From Bacillota bacterium (GTDB taxonomy: Bacteria; Bacillota; Clostridia; Christensenellales; Aristaeellaceae), in NCBI GenBank assembly GCA_023421395.1, contig JAEZTL010000005.1:7156-71155 (forward strand): a DNA stretch of 64,000 nucleotides, in the 5' to 3' direction. Position numbers and translations under genes: made by a program. The notes beneath the pieces are model-generated. The model saw nothing but the letters and a program-made list of their open reading frames with translations. It was not told the DNA's origin and did no database searches. The first letter of the stretch is position 1; each line of letters opens with the position of its first letter. This document shows, one piece after another, positions 25,850 to 34,408 of this stretch.

Positions 25850-26818
25850 ATGCGGCTGACGGACAACATGATCACCGGGAACTACCTGAAGGGCCTCAAC
25901 CGCAACCTTCAGGACCTGAGCGATCTCAACACCAAAGTCTCCGCCCAGCGGCGCTTCATGAAGATGTCGGAAGACCCGGCCCGGGCGGTGAAAGCCTTCG
26001 ACGTGCGCAAGGACCTGAACCGCATAGACCTGTACAATACCTCGCTGAACGACAGCCAGGCACTGCTCGACGAGGCGGAGGATTCCCTCTCAACCATCAG
26101 CGACGTGATGACCGAGACCCTCGCCCACATCAGCCAGGGCATGAACGGTTCCATGAGTGACTCCGACCGGGCGACGGTGGCCAATACGCTGCGCTCCTAC
26201 CAGCAGATGATCCTGGGCGCGGCCAACGTCAAGTCCTCGGGTCGTTACCTCTTCGGCGGTTCCGGGTTCGGTGAAACCCCCTTCACGGTCAACGGCTCTG
26301 GCCAGCTAACCTACAACGGCCAGAACGTCAACACCGGCTCCTTCCCCGCGGAGCACCGCTACGTGGACATCGGCATCGGCCTTTCGATCTCGGGTGGCAC
26401 GGTGGACTCGCAGACCGCGCTGGACGTTGCCTACTCGGGCGCAGATCTCCTGGGCACCGGGATGGACGGCAACGGACTGCCCAACAATCTCTACAACCTG
26501 ATCGGCGAAATCGCCGATAAGATTGAAGCCGGGGATCTGGACGACATCGCCACCTACACCGACAAGCTGGAGAGCCGCGCGGACGACGTCCGGATGCAGT
26601 ACGTATCCATCGGCGAAAAATCCAACTACATCTCCTTCTTTACGAACCGCCTGGCCAGCGAGAAGATCACCGCCTCCGCAAAACAGTCCGACCTCGAAAG
26701 CCTCCCCCTGGAAGAGGGCGCGATCCTCTTTTCGCAGCAAGAGCTGATGTACAACGCATGCCTGCAGATGGGTACAAAGATCCTGCAACCATCGCTCCTC
26801 GACTATCTGAGCTCGTAA
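25850..26818 (+). CDS. flgL: flagellar hook-associated protein 3, FlgL
   Basis: A 322-residue junction protein with flagellin-like ends. The N-terminus (LNRNLQDLSDLNTKVSAQRR, then MSEDPARAVKAFDVRK) and C-terminus (LFSQQELMYNACLQMGTKIL) match FlgL. A GTG three codons upstream is in frame. The ATG at 25850 is chosen because GGGAGG ends eight bases before it. Confidence 0.94.
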   Translation: MRLTDNMITGNYLKGLNRNLQDLSDLNTKVSAQRRFMKMSEDPARAVKAFDVRKDLNRIDLYNTSLNDSQALLDEAEDSLSTISDVMTETLAHISQGMNGSMSDSDRATVANTLRSYQQMILGAANVKSSGRYLFGGSGFGETPFTVNGSGQLTYNGQNVNTGSFPAEHRYVDIGIGLSISGGTVDSQTALDVAYSGADLLGTGMDGNGLPNNLYNLIGEIADKIEAGDLDDIATYTDKLESRADDVRMQYVSIGEKSNYISFFTNRLASEKITASAKQSDLESLPLEEGAILFSQQELMYNACLQMGTKILQPSLLDYLSS

Positions 26819-26848
26819 TCGGGGCCATCGATTGACAGGTGAGGGAAT

Positions 26849-27343
26849 ATGGAGATAGAGAGGCTTCGTCTACAGGTTGAAATAACCAACGCGCAGCTGC
26901 TGTATGAGACCACGCCGGCCAAGATGAACATCTCGGTCAAGCATGGTTCCATGGACATTCAGCACGAACCGCTGAAGCTGACCATCGACAACCGCGGTTT
27001 CTTCGATTCGGTCGGCATCAAGTCCAATACCGCCCGGGCGCGGGAGCAGGTGCAAAAAGGCAAGACGGCGGTTCAGGACGCCGCCGGCAGGTACACGCGC
27101 GAAAAAAACGCGATGCAGGGTCCAAACGCCCAGTCGCCCGCGGAAATCGCCGGCGCCGAGGCCACCCAGAGCGTCCCGGCTCAGGTGGGGGTCGTCCCCA
27201 TCGAAAAGCCTGAGATGAGCTGGAGCGGCGGCAAGGTAACCATCAGCGCGGAAAGGGATCAGGTCGACATCGAGTGGGAGCCCCAAAGCGTCGACTTTAC
27301 ATACGTCCCCTATTCGGTGGAGTTCTACATAGACAAATGGTGA
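26849..27343 (+). CDS. DUF6470 family protein (YviE-like)
   Basis: A 164-residue protein whose position between flgL and fliW and whose N-terminal pattern (LQVEITNAQLLYETTPAKMN, then MDIQHEPLKLTIDN) match the DUF6470 family, to which Bacillus YviE belongs. No catalytic motif or membrane segment is visible. The function is unknown. Co-occurrence with FliW and CsrA suggests a late flagellar role, which is only inference. Confidence 0.75.
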   Translation: MEIERLRLQVEITNAQLLYETTPAKMNISVKHGSMDIQHEPLKLTIDNRGFFDSVGIKSNTARAREQVQKGKTAVQDAAGRYTREKNAMQGPNAQSPAEIAGAEATQSVPAQVGVVPIEKPEMSWSGGKVTISAERDQVDIEWEPQSVDFTYVPYSVEFYIDKW

Positions 27344-27380
27344 GCCCCGCAAGGTGAGCGGGCACGACGGAGGGCTGCGC

Positions 27381-27818
27381 ATGCAGATTGAAACCAGGGA
27401 CTTTGGACCGGTGGAGATCACCGAAGATGAAATCATCAGCTTCCCCGACGGGATTTACGGGTTTGACGCCAGCAAGCGTTTCGCGCTGTTGGATACCGGT
27501 TCCAGCGCGGGCGTCATGCACCTTCAATGCGTGGACGCCCCCACCCCCCGCTTCATCGTGCTGGACCCCTACATGATTCTGGAGGATTACACGCCGGACT
27601 TTCCCCCGGAAGCGCTCAAAAGGCTCAAGGCGGAATCGCTGACGGATTTGAGCATTCTGGTCATCGCGGTCATCCCCGAGGACTTCAAGGCCTCGACCGT
27701 CAACCTCAAAAGCCCGGTCGTGATCAACTTCAAGGAACATCTGGGCATGCAGGTGATTTTGAGCAACCGGGATTACTCCGTCCGGTTCCGCCTGTTTGGC
27801 AGCGAAAGGACGGCATAG
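27381..27818 (+). CDS. fliW: flagellar assembly factor FliW
   Basis: A 145-residue FliW protein (SFPDGIYGFDASKRFALLD, then SPVVINFKEHLGMQVILSN). In Bacillus, FliW binds CsrA and releases it from flagellin mRNA, and free flagellin titrates FliW. The gene lies directly before csrA and the flagellins, the same arrangement. The ATG at 27381 is chosen for ACGGAGGG upstream; the frame is open further upstream. csrA starts two bases after its stop. Confidence 0.95.
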   Translation: MQIETRDFGPVEITEDEIISFPDGIYGFDASKRFALLDTGSSAGVMHLQCVDAPTPRFIVLDPYMILEDYTPDFPPEALKRLKAESLTDLSILVIAVIPEDFKASTVNLKSPVVINFKEHLGMQVILSNRDYSVRFRLFGSERTA

Positions 27819-27820
27819 AG

Positions 27821-28066
27821 ATGTTGGTCATCACCCGGCAGCCTGGAGACAGCCTTCTGATCGGTGAGGACATCAAAATCACCGTCCTTGAGGTCAACGG
27901 AGACCGGATCAAGATCGGAATCGAAGCGCCGCGCAGCGTGCCGGTGGTGCGCACCGAAGTGCTGGACACGCTCCGCAGCAACCTGGAGGCCGAGCAGTCC
28001 GGCGGCGCGCTTGGGTTCAAGCTTACACGGCAGAAGCTCAAGGATGATCCGGACAAAAAGCCCTGA
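27821..28066 (+). CDS. csrA: carbon storage regulator CsrA (translational repressor)
   Basis: An 81-residue RNA-binding dimer. The N-terminus MLVITRQPGDSLLIGE and the RNA-binding stretch IEAPRSVPVVR with Arg44 are conserved. CsrA binds GGA motifs, best when one is in a hairpin loop. Three downstream flagellin leaders carry AGGA-loop hairpins plus GGA in the ribosome site, so flagellin mRNA is the probable target. The C-terminal 20 residues extend past the usual core. Confidence 0.95.
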   Translation: MLVITRQPGDSLLIGEDIKITVLEVNGDRIKIGIEAPRSVPVVRTEVLDTLRSNLEAEQSGGALGFKLTRQKLKDDPDKKP

Positions 28067-28119
28067 CCCGCGCCGGACGGCGCAAACAATCGCGCTCGGG
28101 CCGCATCAGCGGCTTAAGC

Positions 28120-28157
28120 ACCGCAGGAAAGGATTCCGCGGTCATATTTCAAGGAGG
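28120..28157 (+). promoter_or_regulatory. putative CsrA-binding leader of flagellin gene 1
   Basis: The stem pairs ACCGC-GGAA (28120-28129, one bulged A) with TTCCGCGGT (28134-28142), and the loop is AGGA (28130-28133). The ribosome site AAGGAGG is at 28151-28157. A GGA in a hairpin loop plus a second GGA in the ribosome site is the known layout of the Bacillus hag leader bound by CsrA. Confidence 0.7.
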
Positions 28158-28165
28158 AAAAACCC

Positions 28166-29095
28166 ATGAGGATCAGCCACAACATTACGGCCCTCAACAC
28201 CTACCGGCAGTACAACACCAACACCGTCTCAACCAACAAGTCCATGGAGAAGCTGTCCAGCGGCTCGCGCATCAACCGCGCCGCGGACGACGCGGCGGGC
28301 CTCTCGATTTCCGAGAAGATGTGCTCGCAGATCAGGGGTCTGACTCAGGCCACCCGCAACGCCCAGGACGGCACCTCCTTCATCCAGACGGCGGAAGGCG
28401 CGCTGTCCGAAGTGTCCGACATGCTCACCCGCATGAAGGAACTGACCACCCAGGTCGCCAACGGCACCTACAGCACGGAGGATCAGCAGAACATCGGCTC
28501 CGAGATGAAGGCGCTGGGCACGGCCATCACCGACATCTACACCAACACCAAGTTCAACGGCACCAAGGTGTTCGGCGATCAGACCACAAGCACCGCCGCA
28601 GATGGCACCAAGTACCTGGCCGGCGAAGACGGCGAAGATGCTCTCGGAGATCCGGTCTACGCGGCGACCTTCGTCTACGGCGAGAACGGCGGCCAAAAGG
28701 TTTCCGTCAGCCAGGCCACCACCACCAACGTGGCCGCGCTGACCGGCAAGACCGTGATTGCGGATCTGATCAACAACAACGGCACCGCCGGCGACGACAC
28801 GGATGACTTCTCCAACGCCATTTCCGTGCTGGATACCGACGTTGAAAAGGCCATCAGCGAGGTCAACACCACCCGCGCCGGCTACGGCGCCAAGCAGAAC
28901 CAGCTCGAACACGCGGCCAACAATATGTCCACCACCAAGGAGAACCTGCAGGCCGCCGAATCCCGCGTCCGTGACGTGGACATGGCCGAGGAAATGATGA
29001 ACTACACCAAGAGCAACATCCTGCTCCAGGCCGCGCAGGCAATGCTCGCCCAGGCAAACCAGCAGCCCCAGGGCATACTCCAGCTGTTGCAGTAA
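28166..29095 (+). CDS. flagellin (class A, copy 1)
   Basis: A 309-residue filament subunit. The D0/D1 N-terminus (residues 1-140) and C-terminus (last 90 residues, ending in PQGILQLLQ) are conserved. The central 100 residues are variable and short, so there is no large outer domain. It belongs with copies 4 and 5 (TVSTNKSMEK, MKELTTQVANGTYS). Residue 53 is Cys (TGC) where the other four copies have Arg (CGC). It follows csrA by about 100 bases. Confidence 0.95.
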   Translation: MRISHNITALNTYRQYNTNTVSTNKSMEKLSSGSRINRAADDAAGLSISEKMCSQIRGLTQATRNAQDGTSFIQTAEGALSEVSDMLTRMKELTTQVANGTYSTEDQQNIGSEMKALGTAITDIYTNTKFNGTKVFGDQTTSTAADGTKYLAGEDGEDALGDPVYAATFVYGENGGQKVSVSQATTTNVAALTGKTVIADLINNNGTAGDDTDDFSNAISVLDTDVEKAISEVNTTRAGYGAKQNQLEHAANNMSTTKENLQAAESRVRDVDMAEEMMNYTKSNILLQAAQAMLAQANQQPQGILQLLQ

Positions 29096-29191
29096 CTTCA
29101 GGTTCCGCCGCACCGGGCGGAGGATCGGTTCTACTGACGGCAGGGGTAGGAGGGGCGTTCGCAGAATCCTAATCTCGAGGAGGATCGCCCT

Positions 29192-30052
29192 ATGAGAATC
29201 AGCAATAATATCACGGCCCTCAACACCTACCGTCAGTACAACATCAACACCACCGCGACCAACAAGTCCATGGAAAAACTCTCCAGCGGCTCGCGCATCA
29301 ACCGCGCCGCGGACGACGCGGCGGGCCTCTCGATTTCCGAAAAGATGCGCGCCCAGATCCGCGGGCTGACCCAGGGAACCCGAAATGCGGAAGACGGCGT
29401 ATCGTTCCTGCAGACCGCGGAAGGCGCGCTTGGTGAAGTGTCCGACATGCTCACCCGCATGAAGGAGCTGTCCGTCCAGGTGGAAAACGGTTCCTACAGC
29501 GATGAGGACCGGGACAACATCGGCGCGGAGATGAAGGCGCTTGGCAAGGCCATCACCGACATCTATACCAACACCGAGTTCAACGGCACGGCCGTGTTTG
29601 GCGATCAGACCGTCGATGGCACCACCGGCGCGCTGGTAGGTGCGGACGGCACCGGAGACGCCGCGGCCACCTTCGTCTACGGCGAAAACGGCGGCCAGGA
29701 CGTCACCGTCAAGCAGGCCGTCACCACCCAAGTGGCGCTCCTGACCGACGAGACTGTCGACGCCGAGACGGATCCCACCGCGGTCACCTCCGACATGGTG
29801 GAAGCCGCCATCAGTGAGGTCAACACCACCCGCGCCGGTTACGGCGCACTCCAGAACCAGCTGGAGCACGCCTCCAACAACATGTCCACCACCAAGGAGA
29901 ACCTGCAGGCGGCCGAATCCCGCGTGCGCGACGTGGACATGGCCGAAGAAATGATGAACTACACCAAGAACAACATCCTGCTGCAGGCGTCGCAGGCGAT
30001 GCTCGCGCAGGCCAACTCCCAGCCTCAGGGCGTCCTCCAGTTGTTGCAGTAA
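29192..30052 (+). CDS. flagellin (class B, copy 2)
   Basis: A 286-residue filament subunit with full D0/D1 ends and a short variable centre. It differs from class A at diagnostic positions (INTTATNKSMEK, QGTRNAEDGVSFLQ, KELSVQVENGSYS). Its leader has GAGGAGG before the ATG but lacks the AGGA-loop hairpin seen before class A genes. Confidence 0.95.
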   Translation: MRISNNITALNTYRQYNINTTATNKSMEKLSSGSRINRAADDAAGLSISEKMRAQIRGLTQGTRNAEDGVSFLQTAEGALGEVSDMLTRMKELSVQVENGSYSDEDRDNIGAEMKALGKAITDIYTNTEFNGTAVFGDQTVDGTTGALVGADGTGDAAATFVYGENGGQDVTVKQAVTTQVALLTDETVDAETDPTAVTSDMVEAAISEVNTTRAGYGALQNQLEHASNNMSTTKENLQAAESRVRDVDMAEEMMNYTKNNILLQASQAMLAQANSQPQGVLQLLQ

Positions 30053-30145
30053 CGCAAGTCTTCGCCTGACACGCGTTGGCAATAGATAGCCTCAGGCGAG
30101 GCTCGATCCTGGAATCCGTGCCGCATCACTCAAGGAGGATAGATC

Positions 30146-31003
30146 ATGAGGATTACCAACAACATCACTGCGCTCAATACCTACCGCCAGTACAACATCA
30201 ACACCACCGCGACCAACAAGTCCATGGAGAAGCTGTCCAGCGGCTCGCGCATCAACCGCGCCGCGGACGACGCGGCGGGCCTCTCGATTTCCGAAAAAAT
30301 GCGCGCCCAGATCCGCGGGCTGACCCAGGGAACCAGAAACGCGGAGGATGGCGTGTCCTTCCTGCAGACCGCGGAAGGCGCGCTGAGCGAAGTCTCCGAC
30401 ATGCTCACCCGCTTGAAGGAACTGTCGGTGCAGGTGGAAAACGGCTCCTACAGCACGGAAGACCAGGACAACATCGGCGCGGAAATGAAAGCGCTGGGCC
30501 AGGCGATTTCCGACATCTACACCAACACCGAATTCAACGGCACCGCGGTCTTCGGTGATCAGGCCGCCACCGACGGCGCGCTGGACTCCAAGGACGGCTC
30601 GGGCGACGCGGCCACCTTCGTCTATGGCGAAAGCGGCGGCCAGGGCGTCACCGTCAAACAGGCCGTCACCACGAACCTGTCGGTGCTCACCACCGCCACA
30701 AGCATCGCGGATCAGACCGGCAACGCCCTGGCCGTCTCCTCCGACATGGTGGAGGACGCCATCAGCGAGGTCAACACCACCCGCGCCGGCTACGGCGCCC
30801 TCCAGAACCAGCTGGAGCACGCCTCCAACAACATGGCCACCACCAAGGAGAACCTGCAGGCCGCCGAGTCCCGCGTCCGCGACGTAGACATGGCCGAAGA
30901 AATGATGAACTACACCAAGAACAACATCCTGCTCCAGGCGTCCCAGGCGATGCTCGCCCAGGCCAACTCCCAACCCCAGGGAGTCCTGCAGCTGTTGCAG
31001 TAG
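30146..31003 (+). CDS. flagellin (class B, copy 3)
   Basis: A 285-residue filament subunit, the closest relative of copy 2 (same class B residues, except MLTRLKEL for MLTRMKEL). The variable centre is different. AAGGAGG precedes the ATG. No AGGA-loop hairpin is in the leader; a different small hairpin (AGCCT with AGGCT) lies at about 30088-30103. Confidence 0.95.
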   Translation: MRITNNITALNTYRQYNINTTATNKSMEKLSSGSRINRAADDAAGLSISEKMRAQIRGLTQGTRNAEDGVSFLQTAEGALSEVSDMLTRLKELSVQVENGSYSTEDQDNIGAEMKALGQAISDIYTNTEFNGTAVFGDQAATDGALDSKDGSGDAATFVYGESGGQGVTVKQAVTTNLSVLTTATSIADQTGNALAVSSDMVEDAISEVNTTRAGYGALQNQLEHASNNMATTKENLQAAESRVRDVDMAEEMMNYTKNNILLQASQAMLAQANSQPQGVLQLLQ

Positions 31004-31012
31004 CCTGACTCC

Positions 31013-31049
31013 CCTGCCCCGGCACAAAACCAAAATCCGCTGGGGCAGG
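31013..31049 (+). other. hairpin between flagellin genes 3 and 4
   Basis: CCTGCCCC (31013-31020) pairs with GGGGCAGG (31042-31049) around a 21-nt A-rich loop. No T run follows, so this may be a weak attenuator or a mRNA-stability structure rather than a full terminator. Confidence 0.35.
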
Positions 31050-31108
31050 CGGGGGTTCAAATTGTGCAGAAGCCGCAACGCAGCGTACGGGCGTGGCAGC
31101 TTAGGCAA

Positions 31109-31147
31109 CCGCGGGAAAGGATTCCTGCGGCCATACATTCAAGGAGG
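31109..31147 (+). promoter_or_regulatory. putative CsrA-binding leader of flagellin gene 4
   Basis: CCGCGGGAA (31109-31117) pairs with TTCCTGCGG (31122-31130) as an unbroken 9-bp stem with one G-U pair. The loop is AGGA (31118-31121), and AAGGAGG follows at 31141-31147. The pairs differ from copies 1 and 5 but pairing is kept. Confidence 0.7.
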
Positions 31148-31155
31148 AATAGACC

Positions 31156-32070
31156 ATGAGGATCAGCCACAACATTACAGCCCTCAACACCTACCGGCAG
31201 TACAACACCAACACCGTCTCGACCAACAAGTCCATGGAGAAGCTGTCCAGCGGCTCGCGCATCAACCGCGCCGCGGACGACGCGGCGGGCCTCTCGATTT
31301 CCGAGAAGATGCGCTCGCAGATCAAGGGCCTGACCCAGGCCACCCGCAACGCCCAGGACGGCACCTCCTTCATCCAGACGGCGGAAGGCGCGCTGTCCGA
31401 AGTCTCCGACATGCTCACCCGCATGAAGGAGCTGACCACCCAGGTCGCCAACGGCACCTACAGCACGGAGGACCAGCAGAACATCGGCTCCGAGATGAAG
31501 GCGCTGGGCACGGCCATCACCGGCATCTACGTCAACACCAAGTTCAACGGCACCAGCGTGTTCGGCGCGCAGTCCGGTACTGACAGCCTGGCCACCCAAA
31601 CCGGCGCCGGCACCGCGGCCACTTTTGTCTACGGCGAGAACGGCGGCCAGTCCGTCACCGTCAGCCAAGCCAAGACCTCGTCGCTGTCGATGCTCACCGG
31701 CAAGACGGCCGTGGCGGATGTGATCGCTTCCGCTGACGGCAACGTAACGGTGAACGGTACGGTTTTCGCCGTCACGGCAAACCAGTCTCAGGCGCTGATC
31801 ATCAAAAACGACGACGTCGAGAACGCCATCAGCGAGGTCAACACCACCCGCGCCACCTACGGCGCCAAGCAGAACCAGTTGGAGCACGCTGCCAACAACA
31901 TGGCCACCACCAAGGAGAACCTGCAGGCGGCCGAATCCCGCGTGCGCGACGTGGACATGGCCGAAGAAATGATGAACTACACCAAGAGCAACATCCTGCT
32001 CCAGGCCTCGCAGGCGATGCTCGCCCAGGCCAACGCCCAGCCCCAGGGCGTCCTCCAGCTGCTGCAGTAA
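31156..32070 (+). CDS. flagellin (class A, copy 4)
   Basis: A 304-residue filament subunit of class A. The first 130 residues are almost identical to copies 1 and 5, also at the DNA level. The variable centre (about residues 140-215) differs. The C-terminus ends in AQPQGVLQLLQ, as in copy 5. Confidence 0.95.
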   Translation: MRISHNITALNTYRQYNTNTVSTNKSMEKLSSGSRINRAADDAAGLSISEKMRSQIKGLTQATRNAQDGTSFIQTAEGALSEVSDMLTRMKELTTQVANGTYSTEDQQNIGSEMKALGTAITGIYVNTKFNGTSVFGAQSGTDSLATQTGAGTAATFVYGENGGQSVTVSQAKTSSLSMLTGKTAVADVIASADGNVTVNGTVFAVTANQSQALIIKNDDVENAISEVNTTRATYGAKQNQLEHAANNMATTKENLQAAESRVRDVDMAEEMMNYTKSNILLQASQAMLAQANAQPQGVLQLLQ

Positions 32071-32125
32071 GCGGCGGAGCCTCCGTCGCGTGAAGCGGCA
32101 GAGGCGTAAGGGTATTTCCGGGCAT

Positions 32126-32164
32126 CCCGCAGGAAAGGATTCCGCGGGTCAAGATTCAAGGAGG
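32126..32164 (+). promoter_or_regulatory. putative CsrA-binding leader of flagellin gene 5
   Basis: CCCGC-GGAA (32126-32135, one bulged A) pairs with TTCCGCGGG (32140-32148), and the loop is AGGA (32136-32139). AAGGAGG is at 32158-32164. The outer pair is C-G here and A-T in copy 1, a compensatory change. Confidence 0.7.
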
Positions 32165-32172
32165 AATAGACC

Positions 32173-33102
32173 ATGAGGATCAGCCACAACATTACGGCCC
32201 TCAACACCTACCGGCAGTACAACACCAACACCGTCTCGACCAACAAGTCCATGGAGAAGCTGTCCAGCGGCTCGCGCATCAACCGAGCCGCGGACGACGC
32301 GGCGGGCCTCTCGATTTCCGAGAAGATGCGCTCACAGATCAAGGGCCTGACCCAGGCCACCCGCAACGCCCAGGACGGCACCTCCTTCATCCAGACGGCG
32401 GAAGGCGCGCTGAGCGAAGTCTCTGACATGCTCACCCGCATGAAGGAGCTGACCACCCAGGTCGCCAACGGCACCTACAGCATCGAGGACCAGCAGAACA
32501 TCGGCGCGGAGATGAAGGCGCTGGGTTCGGCCATCGCGGATATCTACGTCAACACCAAGTTCAACGGAACCCAGGTGTTTGGTGCGCAGGCCACGGTGAC
32601 ATCCGGTGCCACCACAGGCGCGCTGACCGGTCTCGCAGCCGGCGACGGCACCGATGCTACCACCGCGGCCAAGATCGTCTACGGGGAAAACGGCGGACAG
32701 TCGGTGCGCATCCAGCAGGCCAAAACCACGGCGCTGGCCACGCTCACCGCCAAGACCATCGTGGCCGACCAGATCGACGATGGTGCGGACGACACGCTCG
32801 GCACCGCTGACGACTCCTCCAACGCCCTCCTGGTGAAGGACACCGACGTCGAGAGCGCCATCAGCGAGGTCAACACCACCCGCGCCACCTACGGCGCCCA
32901 GCAGAATCAGCTGGAGCATGCTGCCAACAACATGTCCACCACCAAGGAGAACCTGCAGGCGGCTGAATCCCGTGTGCGCGACGTGGACATGGCCGAAGAA
33001 ATGATGAACTACACCAAGAGCAACATCCTGCTCCAGGCCTCGCAGGCGATGCTCGCCCAGGCAAACGCCCAGCCCCAGGGAGTCCTCCAGCTGCTGCAGT
33101 AA
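32173..33102 (+). CDS. flagellin (class A, copy 5)
   Basis: A 309-residue filament subunit of class A, and the last of the array. The N-terminal 130 residues are nearly identical to copy 4. The variable centre is Ala/Thr/Gly-rich. A strong hairpin follows the stop within 11 bases. Confidence 0.95.
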   Translation: MRISHNITALNTYRQYNTNTVSTNKSMEKLSSGSRINRAADDAAGLSISEKMRSQIKGLTQATRNAQDGTSFIQTAEGALSEVSDMLTRMKELTTQVANGTYSIEDQQNIGAEMKALGSAIADIYVNTKFNGTQVFGAQATVTSGATTGALTGLAAGDGTDATTAAKIVYGENGGQSVRIQQAKTTALATLTAKTIVADQIDDGADDTLGTADDSSNALLVKDTDVESAISEVNTTRATYGAQQNQLEHAANNMSTTKENLQAAESRVRDVDMAEEMMNYTKSNILLQASQAMLAQANAQPQGVLQLLQ

Positions 33103-33305
33103 CCCTGCGGCCGGCCCCGCCGCCGAAAGGCGGCGGGGCCGAAATCCCGGTCCCACCCGACGGCGATCCGGTTTAACAGCCGCCGGCAGACGCCTAAGCG
33201 GCAGGGAGGCTGCCGCACGGCGCACCGCGTACACGGCAAGGGCGCTGGAACGGATGCCAGGCGCACAAACAAGCGGAACACCCGAAGGATAAGCGAAGCA
33301 GCGAT
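33103..33305 (+). other. flagellin-chemotaxis intergenic region with hairpins
   Basis: A 12-bp GC stem with a GAAA tetraloop (33113-33140) lies right after the last flagellin stop. It lacks a T run but is a plausible transcript end or 3' stabiliser. A second hairpin (33198-33204 with 33210-33216) has GGAGG in its loop, reminiscent of the flagellin leaders. No clear promoter for the HD-GYP gene was found. Confidence 0.5.
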
Positions 33306-34388
33306 ATGATATTTATACAGCCCGAAAACCTGAAACCCGGTATGATCCTGGCGAGGGATCTCCTCGGAATGCGCAACGAAGTCCTTCTGACGCGCGGCCA
33401 GGCATTGACCGCATCCCACATTGCCAGGCTCCGGGCCATTCAGCACAAGGATGCCTACATCGTCGACAACATAGACGATGTGGACGAGGACATCGGCATC
33501 ATCAGCATGCGCCTCAAGCGCAACACGGCCAACGCGGTGCGCGCGCTCTTCTCCCATATCGAAGTCGGCAATCAGGAGGCACAGAACAGTTCCTTCCTGG
33601 AACTTCGGCACTTCCTGGATGAGATCATCGACGAGCTGTCCTCCGACCGGAGCATGCTCATCAACATGGCCGATATTAAGGCGCATGACGAGTATACATA
33701 CTATCATTCCGTGAGCGTGGCGACGCTCTCCATCCTCCTGGGCGTCTCGGCCAATATGAACCGGACGGCCCTGTACAAACTGGGCATGGGCGCGCTGATG
33801 CATGACATCGGCAAGGTCTTCATTTCAAGGGATCTCATCAATAAGCCCAGCGCGCTGACAAACGAAGAGTTTGAGAAAATGAAGCGCCACAGCTCCTTCG
33901 GCTACGACTACCTGCGCGAGCAGTGGGGCGGGCCGGTGGAATCGGTGGTTGCGGTTCTCACCCACCATGAGCGATACGACGGCTGCGGTTACCCGCTCGG
34001 ACTTCAGGGGGACAAGCAACCTCTCGAGGGCAAGATCATCGCGCTGAGCGACGTCTACGACGCGATGACTTCCGACCGGGCGTACCACGCGGCGCTCCCG
34101 CCCTCGGAGGCGATTGAGCACATCATGGGCAATTCTGGCATCCTGTTTGATCCCCAGGTCGTCTCTACGTTCATGCGCAAGGTCGTACCCTATCCGGTCG
34201 GAAGCCGCGTCATGCTCAGCAACGGCCAGCGCGCCATCGTGGTGGCAAACCAGAAGGAAGCGCTGATGCGGCCAAAGGTAAAACTGCTGCACATCAACAA
34301 CCGGGAAGCCCGGGTGGACGACAAGGTTCTGGACCTCTTGAATGATCCAACACTCTGGAGCGTGACAATTCTCGGACTCGACAGATGA
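33306..34388 (+). CDS. HD-GYP domain protein, putative c-di-GMP phosphodiesterase
   Basis: A 360-residue cytoplasmic protein. An N-terminal region (about 1-120) is followed by an HD-GYP domain with the metal and signature residues intact: His134, His166-Asp167, His195, His220-His221 and Gly228-Tyr229-Pro230 (HHERYDGCGYP). HD-GYP proteins hydrolyse cyclic di-GMP, a signal that usually lowers motility. A C-terminal part (about 290-360) may be a small beta domain. It lies 20 bases before cheY on the same strand. The ribosome site is weak. Confidence 0.88.
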   Translation: MIFIQPENLKPGMILARDLLGMRNEVLLTRGQALTASHIARLRAIQHKDAYIVDNIDDVDEDIGIISMRLKRNTANAVRALFSHIEVGNQEAQNSSFLELRHFLDEIIDELSSDRSMLINMADIKAHDEYTYYHSVSVATLSILLGVSANMNRTALYKLGMGALMHDIGKVFISRDLINKPSALTNEEFEKMKRHSSFGYDYLREQWGGPVESVVAVLTHHERYDGCGYPLGLQGDKQPLEGKIIALSDVYDAMTSDRAYHAALPPSEAIEHIMGNSGILFDPQVVSTFMRKVVPYPVGSRVMLSNGQRAIVVANQKEALMRPKVKLLHINNREARVDDKVLDLLNDPTLWSVTILGLDR

Positions 34389-34408
34389 CTTAGCGGAGGG
34401 GAAGCACT

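Noticed and set aside
29816..29955. Degenerate match between class A and class B flagellin 3' ends as evidence of a recombination hotspot such as an invertible switch
   Set aside because: No inverted repeats or invertase gene are present; all five genes face the same way, so simple duplication explains it.
28166..33102. CRISPR-like or other DNA repeat array
   Set aside because: The regular repeats are the conserved ends of five flagellin genes about 1 kb apart.
33300..33307. AGCGATAT as a sigma-28 -10 element before the HD-GYP gene
   Set aside because: It overlaps the start codon, and no TAAA lies 15 nt upstream (CCCG is there).
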